From NCBI GenBank assembly GCA_965267185.1, contig OZ253937.1:620001-684000 (forward strand): a stretch of 64,000 nt of DNA, read 5' to 3'. Shown piece after piece: positions 35,762 through 44,570 of this stretch (its first letter is position 1; each line of letters begins with the position of its first letter). Origin of the DNA: G965267185 sp965267185. GTDB taxonomy: Bacteria; Pseudomonadota; Alphaproteobacteria; UBA6615. Under the pieces are notes generated by a model, which made no database searches, had not been told where the DNA came from, and saw only the letters and a program-made list of their open reading frames with translations. A program made the translations under genes and the position numbers.

Positions 35762-37300
35762 TCAGAACCGGTCCTCTGCCACCCGCTCTTGTAGGGCGAG
35801 GTCGGAGAATTGCGTGTAGTCACCGGTGAAGTGGAGGTGGGCGGTTCCGATAGGGCCGTGGCGCTGTTTGCCGACGATCACCTCGGCCTTGTTGCGCGAA
35901 CGCTCCAGGCGCTCCATGCGCCGCGCGAACTTCTCTTCGGTCTCGTGCTCGCGCTGATCGCGGGCCTCGCGGTCGAGGTAATACTCCTCGCGGTATAAGA
36001 ACATGACGACATCGGCGTCTTGTTCGATCGATCCCGACTCGCGCAGATCGGAGAGTTGCGGGCGCTTCTCCTCGCGCTGCTCGACGGCGCGCGAGAGCTG
36101 GCTGAGCGCAATAACCGGCACGTTGAGTTCCTTGGCAAGCGCTTTGAGCGCGCGGGTGATCACCGATACCTCTTGAACGCGGTTCTCGTTGCGCATCCCA
36201 GCCGGCGGGTTCACCAGCTGCAGGTAGTCGATAACGATCATGCTCAGCCCGTGTTGGCGCTTGAGCCGCCGGGCCCGCGTGCGGATCTGTGCAACCGTGA
36301 GGGCCGGCGTATCGTCGATGAACAGTTTCAACGAGTGCAGCGCTTGCGAGACGGCAAAAACGCGGTTGTATTCCTCTTCGCTGACGTCGCCGCGGCGGAT
36401 CGAGTCCGAGCGCACATGCGCCTGTTCGGAGATGATGCGGGTGGCCAGTTGCTCCGCCGACATTTCCAATGAGAAGAACGCGACGATCTCGCGCTCTTCG
36501 ATGTCGTTGCCCGTCTCATCGGTGGTGCGTGTGATCGAGGAGGCCGCGTTGTAGGCGATGTTGGTGGCCAACGCCGTTTTGCCCATCGACGGGCGTCCGG
36601 CGATGATCACCAGGTCGGACTGGTGCAATCCGCCCAATAGCTCGTCGAGATCGCGGAATCCGGTTGGGACACCGACCAGATCGGTCTCGCGCTTGTAGGC
36701 GGCCGCCGCGAGGTCGATCGCCGATGTCAGGGCGGTGCGGAATTCCTGGAAACCGCCTTCCGCGGCGCCTTGTTCGGCGAGCTGAAACAGCTGTGCTTCG
36801 GCGCCTTCGATCTGCTGCGTCGCCGGGTTCTCGATATCATGGTCGTAAGCCGTGTTGACGACAGTTTCACCGATATCGATCAGCTCGCGCCGCAGATAGC
36901 AGTCGTAGATCTCGCGGCCCAGATCCTGGGCGTTTTGGATGGTGATAACGGCATTCGCCAGTTCGGCCAGATAGGTCGGGCCGCCGATCTCACTGAGCGC
37001 TTCGTCGTTGCTGAAATAATTTTTCAAGGTCACCGGCGCGACGAGCTGGCCCCGGTCGATGAGGCGGGCGCAGGCTTCGTAGACGCGGGCGTGGGCCGGA
37101 TCGGCGAAATGCTCGGGCAGCAGAAATTCCTGAACCCGCTCATAAGCGCGGTTGTTGGCCAAAATCGCGCCGATCAGCGCCATCTCAGCTTCATAGTTGT
37201 GAGGCATCACGCGATAGCCGACGTCGGTGTCGGCATCGCGCAAGGGCGTTACATTATCCGGGGCAACCGCTTCTGGGTCGCCTGTGTCTATCGTCGTCAT
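35762..37300 (-). CDS. dnaB: replicative DNA helicase DnaB
   Basis: 512 residues from the ATG giving MTTIDTG; a start 18 bases upstream is less likely. The N-terminal primase-binding helical domain begins at MPHNYEAEMALIGAIL. The RecA-like domain carries Walker A GRPSMGKTALATN, DYLQLV, and LSQLSRAVEQREEKRPQLSDLRESGSIEQDAD. It unwinds DNA at the replication fork. It leads the dnaB-alr-mla group. Confidence 0.98.
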   Translation of the reverse strand: MTTIDTGDPEAVAPDNVTPLRDADTDVGYRVMPHNYEAEMALIGAILANNRAYERVQEFLLPEHFADPAHARVYEACARLIDRGQLVAPVTLKNYFSNDEALSEIGGPTYLAELANAVITIQNAQDLGREIYDCYLRRELIDIGETVVNTAYDHDIENPATQQIEGAEAQLFQLAEQGAAEGGFQEFRTALTSAIDLAAAAYKRETDLVGVPTGFRDLDELLGGLHQSDLVIIAGRPSMGKTALATNIAYNAASSITRTTDETGNDIEEREIVAFFSLEMSAEQLATRIISEQAHVRSDSIRRGDVSEEEYNRVFAVSQALHSLKLFIDDTPALTVAQIRTRARRLKRQHGLSMIVIDYLQLVNPPAGMRNENRVQEVSVITRALKALAKELNVPVIALSQLSRAVEQREEKRPQLSDLRESGSIEQDADVVMFLYREEYYLDREARDQREHETEEKFARRMERLERSRNKAEVIVGKQRHGPIGTAHLHFTGDYTQFSDLALQERVAEDRF

Positions 37301-37458
37301 GGCCGCGCAGCCTACCAAGTGTGCGCAGGGGTCCGGTTGACAGCATTACGTGAGTTGGCTGAAACCCGTGGATAAGGTTGCGCATTTGCTGCTTGCTATT
37401 TTGCCCAACTTGTTCGAGTCGCCCATATTTGCACGGGCCATCGGCTCGACACATTTGA

Positions 37459-37476
37459 GGCGCAAATGTTTGCGCC
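37459..37476. promoter_or_regulatory. 18-bp palindrome, candidate operator
   Basis: GGCGCAAATGTTTGCGCC, eight perfect paired bases around TG, lies 88 bases upstream of the quinone oxidoreductase gene in the 263-base gap after dnaB. It has the shape of a dimeric regulator site. There is no T run, so a terminator is unlikely. Confidence 0.4.
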
Positions 37477-37563
37477 CGTGGCGTGTTTATCTGGACACGA
37501 CGCCGGTTTGACCTAACATCACGATTGGCGCTCCGAAGCGGGCGCTCGCAGGGAGAATGAAAG

Positions 37564-38553
37564 ATGCGCGCAGCCTGGCACACAGAGTTTGGACCCGCCG
37601 CCAAGGTGTTCCAGATCGGCGAGATGGATACGCCGCAAGCCAGTGAGGGCGAAGTTCTGGTGCGGGTGCATGCTTCCGGCATCAATCCGCTCGATGTGAA
37701 AAAGCGCGCCGGTGCCCGCGGCGCGCTCGAGGTGGAGTACGCCATTCCCCATTATGATGGTGCCGGCATCATCGAAGCGGTCGGGCCCGGCGTCGATGGG
37801 GGCCGGGTCGGCGAGCGCGTCTGGCTTTTCGAGGGTCAGTTCGGCCGCTGGATGGGAACCGCAGCGGAATACATCGCGCTGCCATCCAGCCGCGCTGTCC
37901 CGCTGCCGGGCTCGGTGAGCTTTACCGAAGCCGCCTGCTTGGGGATACCGGCCTTGACGGCACACCGCGCGGTTTGCGCTGATGGTTCCGTCGCCGGGCA
38001 AACCATCCTGGTCACCGGCGCGGCGGGCGCAGTGGGCAGTTACGCCACGCAGTTCGCAACCTTGTCCGGTGCGACCGTGATCGGCACCGTGAGCTCTGAC
38101 GAAAAAGCCGAGCGCGCGGTAGCCTGCGGCGCGGCGCACACCATCAACTACAAATACGAGGACGTGGTTGCCCGTGTGAACGAGTTGACCAACGGCGAAG
38201 GCGTCGACCGCGTGGTTGAAGTCGAACTCGGCGGCAATATTTCCGTTACGTCTCGTGTGATCAAGCCGAACGCCGTTATCGCGGCCTATGCGTCAATGGC
38301 GGCACCGGAAGTGCCGTTGCCGTTCTATTCATTCTTACGGACCGGACCGAAGATCGAGATCGTTGCCTGCTTTACCGTGCCAGAGGCCGACAAACTGCAG
38401 GGGTTGCGTGATATCGGTGAATGGATGTCGGCCGATAAGCTGCAGCACGGCGTCGCCGCTACCTACCCCCTGGATGCCATCGCCGATGCCCACGAAGCCG
38501 TCGAAAGCGGCGCCGTGATGGGCAATGTGGTGATCGAAATCGCCGCGTTTTGA
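37564..38553 (+). CDS. NADPH:quinone reductase-like (zinc-free MDR)
   Basis: 329 residues of the medium-chain dehydrogenase family lacking the structural zinc cysteines. GroES-like N-terminal half, then a nucleotide-binding Rossmann segment TILVTGAAGAVGSYATQFA. Most like NADPH-dependent quinone oxidoreductases of the Qor/zeta-crystallin type. Preceded by AGGGAG and standing alone, 88 bases after an 18-bp palindrome. Confidence 0.88.
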   Translation: MRAAWHTEFGPAAKVFQIGEMDTPQASEGEVLVRVHASGINPLDVKKRAGARGALEVEYAIPHYDGAGIIEAVGPGVDGGRVGERVWLFEGQFGRWMGTAAEYIALPSSRAVPLPGSVSFTEAACLGIPALTAHRAVCADGSVAGQTILVTGAAGAVGSYATQFATLSGATVIGTVSSDEKAERAVACGAAHTINYKYEDVVARVNELTNGEGVDRVVEVELGGNISVTSRVIKPNAVIAAYASMAAPEVPLPFYSFLRTGPKIEIVACFTVPEADKLQGLRDIGEWMSADKLQHGVAATYPLDAIADAHEAVESGAVMGNVVIEIAAF

Positions 38554-38580
38554 TGGCACGCTGATTGGGCGGCAAGCCGA

Positions 38581-39114
38581 TCAGTGGAGAAAGCGCGAAA
38601 CCGTTTCAAGCATGCCGTCTACGCTGAACGGTTTGGCAACGAACCCGTCGAAGCCGCCGCCGCGGATCATTTCGTCAACCGCCGAGCGCACCATCGCCGA
38701 CACGGCGATCACCGGTATCTCAGTAAGTTCTGGGTCGCTCTTAAGCTGCCGGATTGCGTCCAGGCCGGACAGCTTCGGTAGCTGGATGTCCATGATGATG
38801 AGATCCGGCTGTGCGGCGCGGGCGGTAGTTATCGCATCAAGGCCATTTTGGGCTTGCAGCGTTTGGTAGCCGTAACCTTCGAACAGGTCGGTCATCAGCG
38901 TCATATTCAACAGATCGTCTTCGACGATCAAAATTCTCGGGCGCGCCAGAGTGTTCGCCGCCGGCGCGCTAGGGCTGGATTCGGAGGGGGCCGGCGATTC
39001 CGGTGCCGTGTCCGGCGCACCAGCAGATTCAAACGGTGTCGCGCTGCCTTTGCGGGCAAGCAGCGACGCCGAAAGGATAGCCTCGGATTTGCCGCTCGCG
39101 CCGTTAGAACTCAT
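38581..39114 (-). CDS. response regulator (CheY/DivK-like) with disordered N-terminus
   Basis: 177 residues. The receiver domain occupies about 60-177: acidic pocket ED at 65-67, phosphorylation site D109 in IIMDIQLPK, S139 in AVSA and K161 in AKPF. There is no output domain, as in DivK. The first 60 residues are a Pro/Ser/Ala-rich extension holding ILSASLLARKGSA (13-25). The same LLARK motif appears in the protein encoded just upstream. The ATG overlaps that gene by four bases. Confidence 0.85.
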   Translation of the reverse strand: MSSNGASGKSEAILSASLLARKGSATPFESAGAPDTAPESPAPSESSPSAPAANTLARPRILIVEDDLLNMTLMTDLFEGYGYQTLQAQNGLDAITTARAAQPDLIIMDIQLPKLSGLDAIRQLKSDPELTEIPVIAVSAMVRSAVDEMIRGGGFDGFVAKPFSVDGMLETVSRFLH

Positions 39115-39368
39115 ACCTTCCTGTCACGGTCCTTCGGTTTGCTCGTGGGCTTGGGGCCGTCCTCGGTACGCAAAAAGTCGGGCGGCGTGAGGTCGACCGT
39201 GTGAAGCGTGGGCGACGCTTCATGAATATTGGCGACGGCAGGTATTGCCGTTGCCGACTCCCGCTCGGCCGACTCCGTCGGCGTTGGCTGAGCCGTATCG
39301 GGCCGTCCCGCCGCCGTTTTACGGGCGAGCAGCCGGGCCGTCAGCGGCGCTGCGTCGCGATTGCTCAT
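39111..39368 (-). CDS. small disordered protein with LLARK motif
   Basis: 85 residues, rich in P, T, A and charged residues, no predictable fold. The only clear motif is PLTARLLARKTAA (8-20), matched by ILSASLLARKGSA in the response regulator encoded next. It overlaps the ParA gene and the regulator gene by four bases each. Short basic N-terminal peptides are how ParB-like partners stimulate ParA ATPases, so a ParA-adaptor role is a reasonable inference. Confidence 0.65.
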   Translation of the reverse strand: MSNRDAAPLTARLLARKTAAGRPDTAQPTPTESAERESATAIPAVANIHEASPTLHTVDLTPPDFLRTEDGPKPTSKPKDRDRKV

Positions 39369-40060
39369 CTGACGTGTTGCCAGGTTCGCTGTTGATCGAG
39401 CACCGGGCCATCGAACGGCACGGCGAGGGGGCGCGCCAGGCCACGTTCGAGGCGCCGCTGCACATACTCCCAGAGCGCGCCGATTTCACCGGCCGAGCGG
39501 GTCTTTCGCTTCTGCTCCATCACCGTGCGGCCGTCGATCATGCTGGAGGCGAAATCGGTCCGCTGGTGGATGATTGCCGGCGCTAGCGTGCCGTGTTGGG
39601 AAAGTGCGATCACCGCCTGATTGGTAATCCGTGCGGTGGGATGCGCGCCGTTAATCACGAAGACCATCGGTTTGCCGTGTTGCTCGACCAAATCGACCGT
39701 GCCGGCCACCGATCGGAAATCGTGTGGGCTGGGCCGTGTCGGCACGACCACGAGATCGGAGAGGGCAATGACTTCGCCGATGGTCGCGGTAATCGCTGGC
39801 GGCGTGTCGATGATCAGCGTTCTGATCCCGATATCACGCATGCGCTCTACATCGTCGCGTAGCTGTGTGATCGAGGTGTGGACGAATACCGGTGTGTCGG
39901 CCGCCCGGTCGTTCCACCATTCGGCCAGACTGCCTTGGGGGTCTGCATCGACCAAGGCAACCGGCCCGGCCAGTGACCGCTCGGCCTCGACGGCGAGGTG
40001 CCCTGCCAGGGTGGTTTTGCCGGCGCCGCCTTTCTGGGATGCAAGTGCTACTATCAACAT
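39365..40060 (-). CDS. ParA-family ATPase
   Basis: 231 residues with the deviant Walker A KGGAGKTT (10-17), the second acidic motif VDADPQGS and Walker B LIIDTPP. No ParB gene adjoins, so this is not the chromosomal parAB pair; it resembles orphan ParAs that position protein clusters. First gene of a three-gene operon with the LLARK protein and the response regulator. Confidence 0.9.
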   Translation of the reverse strand: MLIVALASQKGGAGKTTLAGHLAVEAERSLAGPVALVDADPQGSLAEWWNDRAADTPVFVHTSITQLRDDVERMRDIGIRTLIIDTPPAITATIGEVIALSDLVVVPTRPSPHDFRSVAGTVDLVEQHGKPMVFVINGAHPTARITNQAVIALSQHGTLAPAIIHQRTDFASSMIDGRTVMEQKRKTRSAGEIGALWEYVQRRLERGLARPLAVPFDGPVLDQQRTWQHVR

Positions 40061-40225
40061 GACTCTTTCCCTCGTTGTTGGGATCGAGTTCGTGATCAGC
40101 CGCTTTGTGTATCCAGAAAACGTCTAATGCTTGCAATTCTACCGCGAGTTGAAAGCCCTTCTCGCCAAAGGTACTAGCGGCAATCATTCACTGCAGAGAA
40201 CTTGTAGCGTTCCGAGTCGAAATTG

Positions 40226-40267
40226 TCAATATATAGGCATGATAGGCTAGTAATACCTATATATTGA
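40226..40267. repeat. 12-bp inverted repeat in an AT-rich patch
   Basis: TCAATATATAGG (40226-40237) and CCTATATATTGA (40256-40267) are perfect inverted copies with an 18-base centre. They lie in the 362-base gap between the ParA operon (start 40060) and the cfa gene end; nothing else in that gap is recognised. An operator for the ParA operon or a cruciform is possible. Confidence 0.6.
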
Positions 40268-40422
40268 TTAAACGAGACGGTTGGTGAGCGGCGTTTTACT
40301 GCGGTTTACTGACCACAGAACTTGGCGCGAAACTGGCCGCCCGAATGGATTCGGCGCTGCCGGGGCTTGTAAGGCGTTATTACGCGTGTGGGTTGTGAGA
40401 AGTAAGACGGCGGAGTACGGTA

Positions 40423-41658
40423 TTACTCGGCCGCCCGGCTTTCCTCGGCCACCAGGCCGCGCTCCCAATCGACCATATAGTCGCGGGTGAGTGGCACGGC
40501 GTCCTGCTTTTTAGCCAGTTGAAGCTGGAACACCATTTGACCGCGCCGCCGGAAGGCGACTTCGCAGCCCAATAGATAGAATTCCCACATCCGGCAGAAT
40601 TCTTCGTCGTAGAGCTCTTTGGCTTGCTCACGTTTCTCCTGAAAGCGCTGGTGCCAGTGGCGTAAGGTCTCGGCGTAGTGCAGCCGCAAGATCTCGATGT
40701 CGGTGACCCACAGGCCGGCTTTTTCGACCGCCGTCAGCACCTCCGACAGCGCGGGCGTATAACCGCCGGGGAAGATGTATTTGCGCAGCCATGCGTTGGT
40801 TGTGCCCGGACGCTCCATGCGGCCGATCGAATGGAGCAGGCACACACCGTCGTCGGCCAGCAGGTCTTTCACTTTCGTAAAGAATTCCGTGTAGTGGGAT
40901 GTACCCACATGCTCGAACATGCCGACCGACACGATGCGGTCGAAGGTTCCAGTCTGTTCGCGGTAGTCACGAAGTTCGAACGCGACCTGGTCTGAAAGAC
41001 CGGTATCCACGGCACGCTGTTGGCTGACCTTATGTTGTTCTTTCGATAGGGTAACGCCGGTGACTTTCGCGCCGGTGCGTTGGGCGAGATAGAGACCCAT
41101 GCCGCCCCAGCCCGAACCGATATCGAGAACTTTCAGTCCGGCGCGGTTCAGTAGAAGCTTCGCGGCAATATGGCGTTTCTTGTCCATTTGCGCCTGTTCC
41201 AAATCAACCGATTCGGAACCGAAATAGGCGCACGAATATTGCCGGTCTTCGTCGAGGAACAGATCGTAGAGATCGTCGGAAAGGTCATAGTGGTGAGCAA
41301 CGTTTTGTTGCGCCTTGCCGATCGGGTTGTGTTGCTGCATGCGGCGAAACCACCGGTTCAGGCGCAGCATGAAGGCATGGAAGGGATGGCGCTCGACGTG
41401 CTCGAGGTTTTGCGTTGCCAGGTCGATAAAATCGTAAAGCGTGCCGCGCTCGATGGTCAGCGTACCTTTCATGTACGCTTCGCCGACAGCCAGTTGAGGA
41501 TTCATCAGCAGGCGCCGCTGCGTGGCTTTGTCGTGTATTTGAATCGTGACGTGGGGCGCCGTTCCATCGCCGAAACGCCAGTCGCGCCCGTTCGCATCGA
41601 CCAGACAGAGGTCGCCACTCTTGATTACGGCTTTCAGAAAACGCGAAAGCATCATCAC
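40423..41658 (-). CDS. cfa: cyclopropane-fatty-acyl-phospholipid synthase
   Basis: Transfers a methylene from SAM to unsaturated acyl chains of membrane phospholipids. 411 residues; three Met codons at the start make the exact initiation uncertain by up to two codons. The SAM loop is VLDIGSGWGGMGLYLA, followed by GVTLSKEQ, and the C-terminal half has FEHVGTSHY and KYIFPGGYTP. Transcribed alone. Confidence 0.93.
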   Translation of the reverse strand: MMMLSRFLKAVIKSGDLCLVDANGRDWRFGDGTAPHVTIQIHDKATQRRLLMNPQLAVGEAYMKGTLTIERGTLYDFIDLATQNLEHVERHPFHAFMLRLNRWFRRMQQHNPIGKAQQNVAHHYDLSDDLYDLFLDEDRQYSCAYFGSESVDLEQAQMDKKRHIAAKLLLNRAGLKVLDIGSGWGGMGLYLAQRTGAKVTGVTLSKEQHKVSQQRAVDTGLSDQVAFELRDYREQTGTFDRIVSVGMFEHVGTSHYTEFFTKVKDLLADDGVCLLHSIGRMERPGTTNAWLRKYIFPGGYTPALSEVLTAVEKAGLWVTDIEILRLHYAETLRHWHQRFQEKREQAKELYDEEFCRMWEFYLLGCEVAFRRRGQMVFQLQLAKKQDAVPLTRDYMVDWERGLVAEESRAAE

Positions 41659-41790
41659 ATAAGCCCACCCTAATATACGGCCACTCGTTAATTTTACCGT
41701 TGGCCTATTGGGTGAGAAGCTAGCAGAAAACGACTATCCACTGCAAAGCAGATGCGGTCCGAAGGGCCGGGTGCGGTGCTATTATAATCA

Positions 41791-41817
41791 ATGGACACCC
41801 GCCATGCGGGTGCCCAT
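41791..41817 (-). terminator. hairpin downstream of rplI
   Basis: ATGGACACCCGC-CAT-GCGGGTGCCCAT forms a 12-pair stem with one mismatch, 30 bases past the rplI stop. No strong U run follows on the minus strand, so factor-independent termination is uncertain. Confidence 0.4.
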
Positions 41818-41846
41818 CGTAACCTTAACTGCGCTGAATCGCGGCC

Positions 41847-42551
41847 TTATTGAGCGGTTTCGCTGCCGTCGGCGTTGGCGCCGCCGGCGTCGCCTTCACT
41901 TTCGCTCGCAGACTCTTGTTCGGCAGAGTCGCTTGCTAGCCGTTCGGCGACGTCTTCCTCGACCAAGCCTTCGGCGGCCTCCACCTCGGCCTGGGCATCG
42001 TCGGCGATTGCCAACGCTGCATCGGCCGCGGCAATCGCGTCGGCGGCTTCCAGTTCGTCGGTGCCGGTGATTGCGCCACCGCGTTCGAGCTGCAGTTTCG
42101 CCTCGTCCTCGGTCCGCGCGATGTTTACCGTGATATTGACCGAGACCTCGGGGTGCAATGCGACGCGGGTCTCATAGATTCCCAAAGCTTTGATCGGGCG
42201 GTTTAGGACGATTTGGCTGCGGTTCACCGTCACGCCTGCCTCGGTCACCGCGTCGGCGATATCGCGCGCCGACACCGACCCATAAAGCTGGCCGCTATCG
42301 CCCGCCTGGCGGATAATCGTGACATCGATGCCGTCGATTTTTCCGGCGACAGATTCGGCTTCCTGGCGGCGCTTCAGATTATCGGCTTCGAGCTGAGCAC
42401 GCTGCTGCTCGAAAACCGCTTTGTTGCTGTTCGTCGCCCGCATCGCCTTGTTCTTCGGCAGCAGGAAATTGCGCGCGTAGCCGGCCTTTACTGTGACGAC
42501 ATCGCCCATTTGGCCAAGCTTTTCGATACGCTCGAGCAGGATCACTTCCAT
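41847..42551 (-). CDS. rplI: 50S ribosomal protein L9 with long acidic tail
   Basis: 234 residues against about 148 in E. coli. The N-terminal domain MEVILLERIEKLGQMGD...AGYARNFLLPK and the central helix are standard, and the C-terminal domain ends near 150. About 80 further residues are Ala/Glu/Asp/Ser-rich, probably disordered and strongly acidic. L9 helps frame maintenance at the ribosome. Last gene of rpsF-rpsR-rplI. Confidence 0.95.
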   Translation of the reverse strand: MEVILLERIEKLGQMGDVVTVKAGYARNFLLPKNKAMRATNSNKAVFEQQRAQLEADNLKRRQEAESVAGKIDGIDVTIIRQAGDSGQLYGSVSARDIADAVTEAGVTVNRSQIVLNRPIKALGIYETRVALHPEVSVNITVNIARTEDEAKLQLERGGAITGTDELEAADAIAAADAALAIADDAQAEVEAAEGLVEEDVAERLASDSAEQESASESEGDAGGANADGSETAQ

Positions 42552-42575
42552 GACAAATTCTCCCGAGAGTGCCGG

Positions 42576-42836
42576 TTAGTCGACGACGTAGGGCAGCAAG
42601 GCGAGATAACGGGCGCGCTTGATCGCCCGTGCCAGTTCGCGCTGCTTTTTCAACGATACCGCCGTAATTCTGCTGGGCACGATCTTGCCGCGCTCGGAAA
42701 TGTAGCGTTGCAAGGTCTTAACGTCCTTGTAGTCGATCTTCGGCGCATTGGGGCCGGAGAACGGACAAGTCTTACGGCGCCGGAAGAAGGGACGCCGTCC
42801 GCCGCCTCCGCCACCACCGGGTCTATCGGCGCTCAT
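42576..42836 (-). CDS. rpsR: 30S ribosomal protein S18
   Basis: 86 residues with the family core KTCPFSG...IDYKDVKTLQRYISERGKIVPSRITAVSLKKQRELARAIKRAR; a glycine-rich N-terminus precedes it. The ATG overlaps the rpsF stop by one base (TAATG), so S6 and S18, which bind as a pair, are translationally coupled. Confidence 0.97.
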   Translation of the reverse strand: MSADRPGGGGGGGRRPFFRRRKTCPFSGPNAPKIDYKDVKTLQRYISERGKIVPSRITAVSLKKQRELARAIKRARYLALLPYVVD

Positions 42837-43279
42837 TAGGCTGTCTCCTTAGCTTCTTCGCTTGCCGCGGCAGCAGGTTTTTCGCCGTCTTGCTTCGGTT
42901 TGTCGCTGGAATCGCCGCCGCGGTACGAATCATCGCGGTCGCGGCCGCTGCGTTCCTTGCGGCCCCGCGCCATCACCGACGGGCCTTCCTCCAACTCGTC
43001 GACGCGCAGGGTCAGATAGCGCAGCACGTCTTCGTGCAAACGCTCGTTGCGTTCAAGCTCATTGATGCCTGCGACCGGTGAATCGATGTTCAGCATAACA
43101 TAATGGCCCTTCCGGTTTTTCTTGATCCGGTAGGCCAGGTTCTTGAGACCCCAATATTCGGTGTTGACGACTTTGCCGCCGTCATTTTCGATCAGCCCGG
43201 TGAAAGTCTCCACCAAACCGTCGACTTGCGCGCTCGATATATCTTGGCGCGCAATAAAGACATGCTCATATAAAGGCAT
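42836..43279 (-). CDS. rpsF: 30S ribosomal protein S6
   Basis: 147 residues. The S6 fold spans about 1-100 (MPLYEHVFIARQDIS, YWGLKNLAYRIKKNRKGHYV); the last 45 residues form a charged, repeat-poor tail with many R, D, K and E, longer than E. coli S6. First gene of the ribosomal operon, divergent from fabD across a 325-base gap. Confidence 0.96.
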   Translation of the reverse strand: MPLYEHVFIARQDISSAQVDGLVETFTGLIENDGGKVVNTEYWGLKNLAYRIKKNRKGHYVMLNIDSPVAGINELERNERLHEDVLRYLTLRVDELEEGPSVMARGRKERSGRDRDDSYRGGDSSDKPKQDGEKPAAAASEEAKETA

Positions 43280-43604
43280 TCAGTTAGCTCCTCATGGCTG
43301 TTAGCTGATCACCGCCGATCGCCCCGTCTCGGGCCGCGGCCGCATGACCATAGCTGGCATTTCACGATTGAAATTGTCAGCAAGGAGTCTACGCGGCCGA
43401 TTGCCTCTCGGGCCGCGTATTCAAGGCGCGTATAGACCACAACCAAAACCGCCGCGCAAGGCGTTTCAACGGCAAATTTGGCGGCTGGAATCGCCATGTC
43501 CGACGGTGTGGAAGGCTGCTTGCGGCAGGGTCGTTCGCGCTATATGACTGGCGCGTCTGCCCGACGGTGTATGGTTCTGGGAGAGGGCTGATAAGGAGCT
43601 ATCG
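43280..43604. other. divergent promoter region rpsF / fabD
   Basis: 325 bases without a supported gene. It should contain both promoters. AAGGAGC precedes the fabD ATG. No riboswitch or S6:S18 autoregulatory leader could be identified with confidence. Confidence 0.5.
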
Positions 43605-44546
43605 ATGTCGCGCGCATTTGTATTCCCCGGACAGGGAAGCCAAGAGGTCGGCATGGGCCGCGAACTCGCCGACGCATTCCCAGCGGCGCGGCTGGTTTTC
43701 GAAGAAGTCGACGATGCGCTCGCACAGCGGCTCAGCCGGATCATGTTCGACGGACCGGCCGAAGAACTCACCCTAACGGAGAATGCGCAGCCGGCCCTGA
43801 TGGCTGTCTCCATGGCGGTCGTGAAGGTGCTGGAGGACGAGGGCGGCCTGACGGTGGCGGATGCGGCATCCCATGTGGCCGGCCACAGTCTCGGCGAATA
43901 CGCCGCCCTGGCCGCCGCGGGGTCGTTGGCGCTGGACGACACGGCCCGGCTCTTGAAGACCCGCGGCGAGGCGATGCAGGCGGCCGTGCCCGTCGGCAAA
44001 GGCGCGATGGCGGCGATCCTCGGTTTGGACCTGGCGGATGTGGAAGAGGTCGCGGCGGCCGCCGCCGAAGATCAGGTGTGCGACGTGGCCAACGACAACT
44101 CCGACGGTCAGACCGTGGTGAGCGGGGACACCGCCGCTGTCGAACGGGCGGTTGAGATCGCTAAAGAGAAGGGGGCGCGCCGGGGCATTTTACTGCCGGT
44201 CAGCGCGCCGTTCCATTGCCGGCTCATGGACCCGGCCGCCGACATCATGACCTACGCGCTGGCCTCGGCGGATATCAAGCCGCCATCGCCGCCGGTGGTG
44301 GCGAACGTGACGGCGCAGCCGGTCAGCGATCCCGACGAGATCCGCAATCTGCTGATTGAGCAGATCACCCATCGGGTGCGCTGGCGCGAGAGCGTGTTGA
44401 CTATGCGCGACGCGGGTGTGGGAGAACTCTGCGAGATCGGCGCGGGCAAAGTGCTGAGCGGTCTCGCTAAGCGAATCGACCGCGACCTTGCTGCGCAAGC
44501 GATCGCCACACCGGCCGACATTGAATCTTTTCTCGGCTCGATTTGA
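43605..44546 (+). CDS. fabD: malonyl-CoA:ACP transacylase
   Basis: Loads malonyl onto ACP for fatty acid synthesis. 313 residues. The oxyanion site PGQGSQ is near the start, the nucleophile serine lies in AGHSLGEYAAL, and the histidine in the SAPFHCRLM segment. It heads fabD-fabG-acpP-fabF with mltG, yicC and gmk downstream. Confidence 0.97.
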   Translation: MSRAFVFPGQGSQEVGMGRELADAFPAARLVFEEVDDALAQRLSRIMFDGPAEELTLTENAQPALMAVSMAVVKVLEDEGGLTVADAASHVAGHSLGEYAALAAAGSLALDDTARLLKTRGEAMQAAVPVGKGAMAAILGLDLADVEEVAAAAAEDQVCDVANDNSDGQTVVSGDTAAVERAVEIAKEKGARRGILLPVSAPFHCRLMDPAADIMTYALASADIKPPSPPVVANVTAQPVSDPDEIRNLLIEQITHRVRWRESVLTMRDAGVGELCEIGAGKVLSGLAKRIDRDLAAQAIATPADIESFLGSI

Positions 44547-44570
44547 GACGCGATACAAAGCGGGGGATCC

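Noticed and set aside
43280..43604. S6:S18-binding leader RNA before rpsF
   Set aside because: The expected structure and CCG bulge could not be identified by eye; a covariance-model search would be decisive.
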